The notes below the pieces were generated by a model. It did not search any database. It saw only the letters and a list, made by a program, of their open reading frames with translations, and was not told where the DNA came from. From assembly GCF_000209165.1 (NCBI RefSeq), contig NC_009045.1, forward strand, positions 62,001 through 126,000: 64,000 nucleotides of DNA. The letters run 5' to 3'. Numbering within the stretch: position 1 is the first letter of the stretch; each line of letters opens with the position of its first letter. The DNA comes from Scheffersomyces stipitis CBS 6054 (Eukaryota; Ascomycota; Pichiomycetes; Serinales; Debaryomycetaceae). Position numbers and translations under genes: made by a program. Positions 27,861-38,350 of the stretch are shown here, one piece after another.

Positions 27861-30814
27861 GGTCAAGAAAAAAAAAACTTTCTTAGATTCCACATGCTTT
27901 ACGAAGATGTGTTATGAGGGGAGAAGTTTATGTATTGCGTTTGATTTTCTATATAGAATTTATTTATTCATTTGAACAATAAACATAATATTACAAATGA
28001 ACTTTAAAGCTAGAATTACATATTACAAATCAGATGTCAAATAGAGTTCGTCTCATATTAGTAAGAACGGCTGTGGAATAGTCTAGGCTGTAGTTACTAT
28101 AATTATAAGTAATAATTTCAGTTGCGGCAGCGAGCCTACACGACAGACCGAGGAATTGTCTATTTGTTCTCTCTACATGAATAATAACTTCAAAAATGTC
28201 CTTCTTGCATGGCATAGCAGCATATAAAATAGAGAAGGTAGACTTTTTTTTTGTATGGAAGTATGCATTTGAAAACAAAATGAAATTTACTGATATACTA
28301 CTTAGAGATGACTTGAAAAAATACACTGACGGCCTGCAGATCTATTTTTTTTCTTTTTTACTGACCTCATCACTTTCATCACTAAAATTCAAAAAGTGCA
28401 TGCGCACTGTAGTGATGAAATAACAATTAAGACTAGTCTGAAAATGCTAACAGCTGTCTGTCACATCCTCGAGGATTGCAAGGCCCTGCTTGAGATGCAA
28501 ATTTTGCTCTTCGAGATGAGCATACGGGCTCTTTTTTTGAAGTAGCTTATCATCGCAAAATATTCTCGTAAATCATATTGATACTTGGAACAATGTTTCA
28601 CTTTTCCGGTATCGTAACCTTAGTCAAGCTCTCGCCCAAAGCTTAATTATTTAGGTATTGATAAAGTGAAATATGGCAAACCAACAATTTTCTAGCTTAA
28701 CAAATAATAGCACTTTGTCGCGGTCGTAAGAATTTAATGTAGCATAAGATAGTTGTGCCGGGCTACAAATTCCTAATGTGGTATTTGTAGCCTTTTGGAG
28801 ATAAAAATAATTGAAATAAAAACGAGGATTGCCCATTCTCCTAAAAAAAGATGCTAGTAGTTGCACATTTGGATGTTTGACGAAGAGTCTGTAAGAATAT
28901 GCAAAACGAAAAAAAACTACCCATAAGTTAACAATCTAATTTTAACGACAGAAGCTGCCTGGATTTTCATCCCCAAGCATGGGAATTGTCAAAGAAGGCC
29001 AAAATGCTACATACATTCCTTGCACATGTTTGTTTCCTGAACAAGGGCGGATTCATACGAAGAACAAAGATTATTCGCACAGCTGAATGCCTTGGAAACA
29101 CATTGCCTTGTATTCAGACTGTTGCCCACGCAGACAAATTATAAGGAAAATGGCAAAGTACTGATGTAACATCATTACTGCCGGCGCAAACTCTTCTTTG
29201 ATTTTCCAAGCCAATACCGATTTGAGCTTCCAAGTCGGCAGTCAGAGGATCTGCCGCAATAATTCAGCAGTTACCAATCGTGCTTTGCATAAGTAGAGAA
29301 GGAATATGTGCCGCTCGGCACGGCAATTAGCAGGCACTAGACGAGACGTGCAAGGCAAGATGAGTGAAATTGACTGTGAGAAACCTTATGCAATGATTAT
29401 AATCACATTTATGATACATCGAAATTAAATCCTAGCCATGCAGCTAAACAACAAATCCTTAGGCATATGGAACTGCTTCGCGGATTTTTTAATCGATATT
29501 TTTTTTCGGTTTGCCAGCGGGTAGGTCTACTCTTCATTATTTTTTACAAGGAGATTGGGCCATCGATAATTAGAGACAAGTCTTAACATATTTTACCGGA
29601 TCTTTACACATGAATTCCGCCATTCAAATCATATGAAAACGATCGACAGTTGGTTTAGTTCTAAAATGATCTGAATTATTGTGTCGCGCAGCAGAGAACA
29701 TTCGAGAAATACCTGAGATTTCCAGGGTCGACTGAAATTGGTCTTTGCAGGCAAGGAAGGTGGAAACTCTTCTGTAGCCAACATGCTCCTGGAATGAACA
29801 ACAGGAGCCTTTGTCTTGCTAATATTCGGATAGTATTTTTTTTTAATTTCAATCTGAGCAATGCATACTGCATTACATAGAAACTTATCAAACAATGTTA
29901 TTTAGATTGCACGCTGTTCTGTACTCAGTAAAACATGACTTGCCGTCACAGCAGAAAAAAAGAAATGGAGAGTTGCTGGGGCCATGCATTAGTCCTAAAA
30001 TAATACTTATTTTTTACGCCTCGCAGATAGTCTTCGTTTTGTAGTTTTCAAATCATACAAAAGCTACATATCCCTATATCTATTTGTCATTAGACGTTTA
30101 TACTCTCATGATCCGCCAAGTATTTTTCTATTTCCGCTGTACGTAGTATATATACGTTGTCAAATCCGAGCCACTTTCTCACGCCAGTGTATGCTTATTT
30201 GGTGACGAAATTTCCTGTCGATCTTTACTTCTATTATTGATGCTCTTGCATCGTGAACTATTTTGACATACATCTACGGGGATATTCTGAACTATCGATT
30301 TTTATCTGCGCCAGGCTTTATGTCATATCACACTTTTTCTTCTTTTATTCAAGTTACAAACTGTTCATGTTTACCATCGAATATGCATTAAATCTTCGTG
30401 ACAGTATCATACGATCGTTCTCCTTGAAAGTGTCCCTCTCTACCATACCTACTTCGTAAACACTACATCACCACAGTTACAGCTTCGATTTTATACTTAC
30501 AAGACCCATACGTCAACCAATATACTGTGGGCCACAGTTTGACACGGCAGTGTACTTTCTTATCGGTGGCTGCTCCTCCTTTGATATCATACTGAACTCT
30601 TTGATCACCCCTGTTGGTCACGATTAATCATTACTTGTCAACCTTGCATAATTAATAGACCTTATACAAAATTATAAACGGACGAGTTGGCTTAATATAT
30701 AAACAGTGACACCCCTCAATTACAAACTCACTTGACCCCAACTCCACCCTAGATATTAATCAAAAATACCAATTGCAAACATAGTAACAACAAGAATTAT
30801 TTATACAATACGAT
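27861..30814. promoter_or_regulatory. 3-kb gene-free region upstream of the Crypton-like regulator
   Basis: No frame here looks like protein; frames of 60-98 codons are low-complexity Phe/Leu/Ile-rich. It holds T/A runs and a GTGCCG-CT-CGGCAC hairpin or dyad at 29308-29321. A locally GC-richer patch lies around 29180-29330. A TATATAAA box at 30696-30703 is 112 bp before the next start codon. It probably combines the 3' end of the SREBP-type gene with an unusually long promoter and leader. Confidence 0.4.
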
Positions 30815-32662
30815 ATGTCCGACTCGGAAGATAGTTCCATTGACATAAATGAATACTCGATCCGTGATTACTACAAATTGCTTCGCCCTCTATGGGCTGC
30901 AAAAAATATCAATGCCAGTTATTTAAATAACCATAAGTTACTCCGCACTTTAGTCGATTTCTCGTTAACACATTCATTATACCTCAAGAATCTTCAAAAG
31001 AGAGAATTAGAACTTGGTGATATAATTCCCACAAAAATTAATTATGTCGACGCTCTAGTAATCAAGACTCCCAACAATAACAGTTTAAATAACACAGAAC
31101 ACGCTTATCAATACTATGGATGTTTCAGAAATAAATTCGTGGAATTTTGTCCTCACTTGGCCATAGCAGTCTACTTGTTCAGTAGATTCCATATTCCAGA
31201 TGAGTACGGATCACTTGAATTCATGGTCTCGGACTACAAGAACAAACTCTCCCTAGAAGATGTCAAGCTATTGAAAGGAAACAATAAGCTATCCGCCATA
31301 TCTTATAGTCAACAACATAAATCGTCCATCAATGCCCTAAGCCTAAGTGGTTTAAACTATAAGGATATCAACCTTAATAAACTTTTAGTCACTCAAACTT
31401 TAGACATTCAAGAAAAGTTAGTTCTGTTGGACATTGACCATCTTCCTCATCTGGTCATGTTGAGCTTGGCCGGTTTCGAATCTTTCACTGACTACAATAT
31501 AGCAAGAAATTCAGTAGAACCTCCACAGGAATTGCTTGAACAAATCTTCCCTTTCATCAATAAGCCAAATCCAGAAGAGTCTTTGGCCATGACTAGAATC
31601 AGACAGTTATTGATGATGCTTAGAAGGACCTTGTGTCAAGATATGGTTATAATCAAGAAGAAATATCCATCTAATCCAGTTTCCAGAAATCCAATTTTCA
31701 GCTCGGAATTATTTACCAACTTCTGCAATGAAGTTGAAGCTGCTGGGATAATCGAGGGAACTCCTACATTCTTTCCACCAGAAGAGGAAGACTATGATAT
31801 GAATGGGGAAGTCGAGGAATATGATCAAAATAGCAGCGATAACAAGGTAGACCTTCAAAAAATTATCGAAATTCAAAATAGTAAAATTAAGAACTTGGAA
31901 GAGCAACTAGGCAATTATTACTCTGAACAGAGGGTTATATTTTCCAATCTCAGTGATTTCATCGAGCGTCAAAATGAAGTATTTCAGCGCCAGAGTGAAT
32001 ACATGCAAAAGATCCAAAATTCTACAAATGGTCTTCTTGTTCTCTTATCTACGAGGAACAAGAATATGATCCCTCTAGTTCAACAAAGTCTATCAGAAAC
32101 TAGTGAATTTATTTCGTCCATCAACAACACAAATATTAAACAAGGATTGAATAACAGCATTGAATTACTTGCAAAATTGAATAGCAACACACACAGCCAA
32201 CAGCAACACATAGTTTCCATCACAAACAACACACAATCGATAATCAACCAAAGTATAGTACAACCACCCAGCGAGCGGCCAAGCAGCACTCCTTTCCAGC
32301 CACCACCATTAACTCCAAAACAAATAGAACGTCAAACAGTTTTGAGGAGGCGTTTGTCCAGACAGGCTACTACCTTATTTGAAATGTGGGACGATTTTAA
32401 GGGTTTGGAACAAGAGTTGAAAGACCATGAAATTACCGTGACAGAATGGTTAAAGGTTCATGGAAGTTCTGAAAGACAATTTAGACACACTCGGTTAAAG
32501 ATTATCAAGTTTATTGAGGATGAGGCAGCAAGAAGGAATTGCCCAGTTGAATTTGTCAAGGAAAAACTCCATACAAAGATGAGAAATAGAGTGAGACCTT
32601 GGACTTTAGACGAAGTACAGAGAATGCTTACTTCAGGTAAGAGAATTGATTTGGACGACTAG
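30815..32662 (+). CDS. Crypton/NDC10-like regulator with GCR1-type C-terminal DNA-binding domain
   Basis: This is a 615-residue putative transcription factor. Residues about 98-126 (YGCFRNKFVEFCPHLAIAVY and following) and 217-250 (LAGFESF..Y..R....PPQELLEQIFPF) match the pattern of the NDC10 domain II / Crypton tyrosine-recombinase-derived family. An acidic linker and a coiled coil (about 345-420) follow, then an Asn/Gln/Ser-rich stretch. Residues about 515-575 (LFEMWDDFKGLEQE through ERQFRHTRLKIIKFIEDE) resemble the GCR1_C DNA-binding domain. Recombinase catalytic residues do not look intact, so a domesticated DNA-binding role is likely. The target genes are unknown. Domain calls are from pattern memory. 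Confidence 0.75.
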   Translation: MSDSEDSSIDINEYSIRDYYKLLRPLWAAKNINASYLNNHKLLRTLVDFSLTHSLYLKNLQKRELELGDIIPTKINYVDALVIKTPNNNSLNNTEHAYQYYGCFRNKFVEFCPHLAIAVYLFSRFHIPDEYGSLEFMVSDYKNKLSLEDVKLLKGNNKLSAISYSQQHKSSINALSLSGLNYKDINLNKLLVTQTLDIQEKLVLLDIDHLPHLVMLSLAGFESFTDYNIARNSVEPPQELLEQIFPFINKPNPEESLAMTRIRQLLMMLRRTLCQDMVIIKKKYPSNPVSRNPIFSSELFTNFCNEVEAAGIIEGTPTFFPPEEEDYDMNGEVEEYDQNSSDNKVDLQKIIEIQNSKIKNLEEQLGNYYSEQRVIFSNLSDFIERQNEVFQRQSEYMQKIQNSTNGLLVLLSTRNKNMIPLVQQSLSETSEFISSINNTNIKQGLNNSIELLAKLNSNTHSQQQHIVSITNNTQSIINQSIVQPPSERPSSTPFQPPPLTPKQIERQTVLRRRLSRQATTLFEMWDDFKGLEQELKDHEITVTEWLKVHGSSERQFRHTRLKIIKFIEDEAARRNCPVEFVKEKLHTKMRNRVRPWTLDEVQRMLTSGKRIDLDD

Positions 32663-33185
32663 ACGATAAGCGTAAGGCTCTGCATGGGCTTAAGTTGCAA
32701 CTAAAAAACCACAACACAAATGTACAGAAAAAGCATGCTTTGGGGCTCGATTATTTAACTTCATACAATGTATTATTAGCAGCAATGAACTTCCACGCGT
32801 ACTTGTAATCCCCTTTCGTAGGTATTTCCTTTTGAAGACTACCGTGGCTAGTTATTTTATTGGAAGACATGATAGTATTTCTCAAACTTTAATTGGGGAC
32901 CGCAAAATCTTGTTTTAAATCTCACAAAATATTCATGTACCCCGGTATCTTTTTTGGATTAAGGTGCGCATGGGAAGGAATTTTTCGGAATCAGATTAGT
33001 TTTTTTTTCCCGGAGCAGATATGTCAAAATCTTAAACTCAGCGATCGGATTTATTCACGACCAATAGGTGGATGACTCTTTCTGCTGGTTTTCGAAAACA
33101 GAAACTGCAGAGTCTTATAGTAGATCATTTTCTCGTGTAAATGGCCATCTTAATCCCAATTTAGAAACTAACAAGCTCACCCGAA
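32663..33185. promoter_or_regulatory. Promoter of the MCH-type transporter
   Basis: This stretch holds a run of ten T leading into CCCGGAGCAG (about 33000-33017) and several isolated CGG/CCG triplets. A 60-codon frame at 32893-33075 is not protein-like. I see no gene. Confidence 0.35.
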
Positions 33186-34499
33186 ATGACTTCTGACATC
33201 GAAATGTCGACGATGACTCAGCCAAAGGGGGTTTCTTCCATTAGTGATGATATACGGGAACAAAAGACTGTTCTTCAGAACATCAGAGAAAATAAGGATG
33301 GAATCCAAACAGTGTTGTCAGGGTTTGTCTGCAACTTTGTCGTTTTCGGTATAGGATTTTCCTATGGAGTTTTCCAGGAATTCTACGGGGCCAAGGATGG
33401 CCCTCTTTCCAAATACTCCGATTCTCAAATCGCTATTGTAGGTACCTTTGGTACTGCTCTAACATATACATGTGGCATATTCAACAAGACATTGATGTAC
33501 TACTTTAAGCCCAGAACTATCATGTTCATGGGAGCTACCTTGATGTCGCTAGGATTGATTCTTGCTGGGTTTGCTCACAATCTCTATCAATTTATTTTGA
33601 CACAAGGGTTGATATATGGAGTGGGATCTAGTCTCGTATATCTACCTCCTGTGGTTTGTGCTCCGGTTTATTTCAACCAACACAGAGCAATCGCTATGGG
33701 TATTCTATTCAGTGGCACAGGAGTTGGTGGTTTGGCCATTGCTCCATTAACCAGGTATCTCATCGTTCAAGTGGGCTATAAGTGGACACTTAGGACCTTG
33801 GGGTTCATGAACTTATTCTTGACGTATACCGCTAGTATGCTTGTCGTTGAACCTTCCAGCGCCAGCTTCAGGACGAACAACAGGTTGTTCAAAGTAGCAC
33901 AACTAGGCTCATGGAAAGTATGGCTACAGCTTATAGGCTCGATGCTCCAATCGGCAGGGTACTTGATTCCATTGATTTTTATGTCTTCCTACGCCCAGAG
34001 TTTGGGATTCACCAGAAGCCAAGGCGCCTTGTTTATTGGTATCAATAACGCAATTAATGCTGCGTTCAAGGTTGTCTTCGGATTTGGCGGGGATAAGATT
34101 GGCCGTCTCAATATGATTATCATTTGTAGTTTCCTTAGTGCTATTACGATTTTTGCATTATGGATGGTGGAAACGAGAGATACATTCCTAACGTTTATTG
34201 TATTATACGGTGTTTTTTCAGGTGCAATTATCAGTTTATTACCTACATGCTTGGTGGAGTTGTTTGGAGTTACCAATTATCAAGCTATGAGCGGATTAAT
34301 GTATTTCAGTAGAGGCATTGGCAATTTCTTAGGTTCGCCAATTGCTGGATTGATGATTGCTAACCATGGTTTGAAACCGAACGATTTTAAGAAACCCATG
34401 ATCTACAACGGTGTTCTACTCGTTGCAAGCACTATGTGCTTGGTTGCTTTGTGGGTCATAGCTTCAATCGAAAGAGAGAGCAGATCGTGGAAACTTTAA
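33186..34499 (+). CDS. MCH-type monocarboxylate-porter-like MFS transporter
   Basis: The 437-residue protein has about 12 hydrophobic segments. A cytosolic N-terminus of about 45 residues is followed by the MCT-family first helix segment GFVCNFVVFGIGFSYGVFQ. The helix-5 region TGVGGLAIAPLTRYLI and the mid-loop GFGGDKIGRLNM also fit MCT-type porters. Yeast MCH proteins belong here, though the proven substrate in one case is riboflavin (MCH5) and others have none. The substrate cannot be given. It converges with the V-ATPase gene, only 70 bp away. Confidence 0.88.
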   Translation: MTSDIEMSTMTQPKGVSSISDDIREQKTVLQNIRENKDGIQTVLSGFVCNFVVFGIGFSYGVFQEFYGAKDGPLSKYSDSQIAIVGTFGTALTYTCGIFNKTLMYYFKPRTIMFMGATLMSLGLILAGFAHNLYQFILTQGLIYGVGSSLVYLPPVVCAPVYFNQHRAIAMGILFSGTGVGGLAIAPLTRYLIVQVGYKWTLRTLGFMNLFLTYTASMLVVEPSSASFRTNNRLFKVAQLGSWKVWLQLIGSMLQSAGYLIPLIFMSSYAQSLGFTRSQGALFIGINNAINAAFKVVFGFGGDKIGRLNMIIICSFLSAITIFALWMVETRDTFLTFIVLYGVFSGAIISLLPTCLVELFGVTNYQAMSGLMYFSRGIGNFLGSPIAGLMIANHGLKPNDFKKPMIYNGVLLVASTMCLVALWVIASIERESRSWKL

Positions 34500-34569
34500 C
34501 ATATGAATCATTGTATATATTTGAAGACTGTTGGTCTTTTATATGCCATAACTTGAAATCTTTGAAATT

Positions 34570-37416
34570 CTATAAATCAATTGATTTGAATGTAAAGGGT
34601 TCGTACGCATAGCCTTCGCCCTCAAAGAACTTGGACATAGCCTCAACCCAATGTAATCTGAGCGAATGCAACATAGCCGATGTTCCTTCCATCAAAACTA
34701 AGATACACACCGTCAATATAAACCAAAGACCAAAGAGCGCAACAACCATTGCTATTCCTGCATTGCCTGTTGTATAAAATGCGTTTTGGATAGTCATTGT
34801 CCATAACACAGTTGAAAGTTGTGCATGAGCTAAAGATAAAGCCCACAATCTCAAGTAGGAAGCAGTATGACTGACACAATTCAAACAGAATTCAATTGTG
34901 TGAATTACTTGATGAATAACTATATCTCCAAAATTGAAATCGCTTCCGTCTTCGCCATGGGAGGTCGAATTATGATGCAAAGGCTCAATATCATTTGGGA
35001 AATGGAAATCATCGTCCAGAATCTCAAAATCATCATCATCGGGATCGTGATTCAAATCTTCTTCTAATTGCGTGGCTTCCATTTCTTCGTGTAGTTGAAT
35101 AGAATGGTTGGCTTGCGAGTGTAAGTCCTTGTAACCCAATTGAATTGCTCTATCATTTTGACGTTTTAATGTCAAAGGTTTGTACACCAAAATCCATGGA
35201 ACACAAACTAATGCGACAAGAACCAAGAATACCTGAATATACTTCTGACCTGGGTACAATTGTTCTTCAACTTTACCTGGAGCCAAAAACATATTGATTA
35301 ACATATTAAGTAAACCTGGAGGTTGCTTACCTTTTCCTAACCAGTCTACTGACCATTTGTAGACGATGGTCAAAGACAAATAACCAAATATACTCTGCAT
35401 GAATAAGAAACCAGGAATGAAGTTACCGATGATATCGACCCTAGACTTGAAATATCTATAGTTGACCAAACTAAAAAACAACGAGTAGTTCATATGGACA
35501 AAACCCATCAAAACAGAAAGTTTCATTTTGTATGAATTGGTGAACAACAAGTTGTTTTCAGCTCCGTGCCAGGCCCAATCGAGACCTATAGGATATGTGC
35601 GTGCGGCCTTCTCAGCAACCAATGTCACCGGACCGTCTTTGGTAAAATCGTAATCCTTAGGAAAATTCCATACCCAGCCAGATTTGAATAAGGTAATTGT
35701 TTTAGAGAAGATATCATTGTATAAAAATCCAGTGTACATGGAGAAAAGACCCATAAGCAAGATGATGTATCTACCATTGAAAGCCATTTCAAAAATTTCA
35801 TCCTTATTCCTCATGGCACCAAAGTGCACCTCATTTTTGATAAGGTACAAACTGATGAGCAAGACTATCAAACCATGTCCGATATCACCAAACATGATGG
35901 CGAACATAAAGGGAAATGTTACAATCGTGGCCAATCCTGGATTCACTTCTTGGTACGTGGCTATACCATAGGCGTCTATAATCAGCTGGAAAGCGGAAGT
36001 GAATTTGTTTACATTATGATAGGTAGGCGGGGTACGGTTAGTCGAAAGTTCATTGACAATAGCGATCAAAGAACCATATTCTTCGTCTTCCAACTCTGAA
36101 AAATCGTCTGTTGCATCATCAATGGCAAATAACGATGAATTACCACTACCAAGATTAGTATACGTCTGGCTCACGGGATTTGGAGATGACCCTTGTTGAG
36201 TTAAAGGAACCGATTCCTGAGAGTCACTTTCTCCGTCGCCACGACGAGTCTTTTCTCGTACGAGATGTCTCAATGTTTGACGAATAAGTCCAAAGTCAGA
36301 GGTGGGAATCCAACCTTCTCCTACCAAGCACCTTCTAGTGCTGTCTTCATCGAACTTGTTGAGTGTTTGGTAGATTAACTTGTCCCTTTGTACTATAAAG
36401 CAATAGTCTGGGTACGCCTCCTGAAAAATTAACAACTCGGCAATGAGATGGTTCTTGGTGGTCATAACAATATTGTTCAAATCCGTGATCTTCGCATTTA
36501 ATTCAGAAGAGGTAGCTGCCCTGGCAGATGCTCCCCCGTTGACATTGTCGAAGATGTTCCCATCAAGGGACTGGATGATTCTTCTCACTCGTGTTCTCAA
36601 CAAATCTCCATGTATATACACAATAAAGACGTTCTTGTTGACCAACTCCTCCTGGGTTGCATTATAGTCAAACAATTTCTCGTTATCTATTGGCACGTCA
36701 TGGAAATACAAGTTACCTCTCATGGTTCTCCATAAGATGTTTCTCAAAAGAGGTACTTTTTCTCTTACAATTGTCCCGGAAATGGCATCGAAACCTGACT
36801 CTTCAAGATTGATTGTTTCGGAACCCAATTCCATGCTGTTGTTTCTGTTATTCAAAAGTGCTACATTATCATCATCTGCACCATCAGAAAGAGAGAGAGA
36901 AATACGCGACTCGTTATATCCACCTATAAGACTGCTGCTGTGGAAGTCGGTTACAGCATTGAGCACATGTCTGTTTTCCACTACTGCCATCTTCTGTTCA
37001 TTTAGTACGTTGTACGAGTTATCCAAGTGCTTTATTCTGTCGTAAAACGTTGTGATTTTCTGTTTCATGTCGTCCATCTCTGACGTAGTAGGAAGCGGGT
37101 CCATATCCGCCTTCAAATTGACAAACACATCACTCTTGATCGTTTCATACTTAATCATAATGGAATTGAGGAATGCAAGCTGTGATTCCATGGTGTCAAT
37201 GTTACGCAATTCCAGCACAAATGTCCTCTGAAATGGTGTCAACTTGGAGTTTAAGTCTCGGAAATGGACATCGCCAAGATTCCCCAAAGTATAAACCATA
37301 TCTCTAGCCAACTCTATTGTCACATAGAACTGCACTAACGTCATAGGGGCTGACCGGAAAATCGCCTCCGGAGCAACAGAAGACAGATCATCAGATAGCT
37401 GAATAGGCTGCATCAC
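34570..37416 (-). CDS. STV1: V-type H+-ATPase V0 subunit a (STV1/VPH1 family)
   Basis: The 948-residue protein has an N-terminal cytosolic half beginning APEAIFRSAPMTLVQFYV and a C-terminal membrane half with about eight helices. The proton-path region HTIEFCLNCVSHTASYLRLW, carrying an essential Arg, is intact. So is the closing MLHSLRLHWVEAMSKFFEGEG. The subunit carries protons past the c-ring in vacuole or Golgi membranes. LWTMTIQ, CVSHTAS and LHSLRLHW are closer to my memory of yeast STV1 (Golgi/endosome form) than VPH1, so the paralogue choice is tentative. It is longer than either (840-890) because of polar inserts near 395-435 and an acidic loop before the last helices. It is divergent from HRD3. 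Confidence 0.95.
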   Translation of the reverse strand: MMQPIQLSDDLSSVAPEAIFRSAPMTLVQFYVTIELARDMVYTLGNLGDVHFRDLNSKLTPFQRTFVLELRNIDTMESQLAFLNSIMIKYETIKSDVFVNLKADMDPLPTTSEMDDMKQKITTFYDRIKHLDNSYNVLNEQKMAVVENRHVLNAVTDFHSSSLIGGYNESRISLSLSDGADDDNVALLNNRNNSMELGSETINLEESGFDAISGTIVREKVPLLRNILWRTMRGNLYFHDVPIDNEKLFDYNATQEELVNKNVFIVYIHGDLLRTRVRRIIQSLDGNIFDNVNGGASARAATSSELNAKITDLNNIVMTTKNHLIAELLIFQEAYPDYCFIVQRDKLIYQTLNKFDEDSTRRCLVGEGWIPTSDFGLIRQTLRHLVREKTRRGDGESDSQESVPLTQQGSSPNPVSQTYTNLGSGNSSLFAIDDATDDFSELEDEEYGSLIAIVNELSTNRTPPTYHNVNKFTSAFQLIIDAYGIATYQEVNPGLATIVTFPFMFAIMFGDIGHGLIVLLISLYLIKNEVHFGAMRNKDEIFEMAFNGRYIILLMGLFSMYTGFLYNDIFSKTITLFKSGWVWNFPKDYDFTKDGPVTLVAEKAARTYPIGLDWAWHGAENNLLFTNSYKMKLSVLMGFVHMNYSLFFSLVNYRYFKSRVDIIGNFIPGFLFMQSIFGYLSLTIVYKWSVDWLGKGKQPPGLLNMLINMFLAPGKVEEQLYPGQKYIQVFLVLVALVCVPWILVYKPLTLKRQNDRAIQLGYKDLHSQANHSIQLHEEMEATQLEEDLNHDPDDDDFEILDDDFHFPNDIEPLHHNSTSHGEDGSDFNFGDIVIHQVIHTIEFCLNCVSHTASYLRLWALSLAHAQLSTVLWTMTIQNAFYTTGNAGIAMVVALFGLWFILTVCILVLMEGTSAMLHSLRLHWVEAMSKFFEGEGYAYEPFTFKSIDL

Positions 37417-38350
37417 TGTGTGGGAGAAATCAGACGCTCTAACTGCGAAAAGAAAGCACTCAACTAGTATTTCAGTTCTCTTCTATCCGATCACTGATAG
37501 GAGCCCTTGTGTCACAAATCTGGAAATGGAAAGGAGCCAATTATACAACAATTTTAGTGAAAATGTTGAAAATAACGAATCGGTACTAAATACGCCTTTT
37601 GCCAGAATGCTACGAAAAAGGCGATGCTGGATTGATAGAAAAGTGCAACTGTTTTAAAGAAATGTAATAAGTGGAAAATTCGATCTGATAATGAACAACA
37701 GATCGGTATGGCAGTGCTGCGACATTGTGGGTGAGACGACATTACGTAGCCGAAACGACATCTTACTTGGCCCCCATAAATAGCATCAAGAAGTGAGTTA
37801 GAAATAACTGAATTTGTTCAAAATAGTCAAAACTGACCCTATTTAGTCTTTCTCTTGCTACTAGCACTTATTGTGAATATTATAACAATTGAACGTGAAA
37901 TACACGAAACGCCTCAGGATCATTACATTTCCAGAGTCTCCTATCGAATATATCACGTGACCATTAACTCCAGAATCGTTGCAACGTCACCAGTTCTGGA
38001 AGTATATTAGAGTAAGACTCTTCAGCTCTAATATCCAATAGTCATATATAATCAGAACAAGTGTCTGGATAATTTACACTTTGTCCTTTGTTGAATTGAT
38101 CCACTTGAGTTGATTTAACTGAAATCAGATTTAGAAATTCCAAAATCTGGAAGAAACAAATATCAAGACTCATTATTCATTACTCTGAAGCCATTGAGTA
38201 TTAAACGAAGACGCTAAGTTCTTTCTTGTCATCACACATTTCAAAATTATTCAGTAGTAGAGACATCAATTTCGTCATAATCTCCAAAATCGTCAATTGT
38301 AATCATTTGCTATCGAATCATTGCTATTTCACATAGATACTTTTTTCATC
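37417..38350. promoter_or_regulatory. Divergent promoter STV1-like / HRD3
   Basis: The shared 934-bp promoter has one clear motif, the palindrome TCACGTGA at 37953-37960. It lies 391 bp from the HRD3 start and about 540 bp from the V-ATPase gene start. Small frames near 37418-37742 are not credible genes. Confidence 0.4.
37953..37960. promoter_or_regulatory. TCACGTGA E-box palindrome
   Basis: This is a full 8-bp palindromic E-box, the preferred form for Cbf1 and other yeast bHLH factors. It sits between two endomembrane genes and could serve both. Binding is inferred. Confidence 0.45.
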
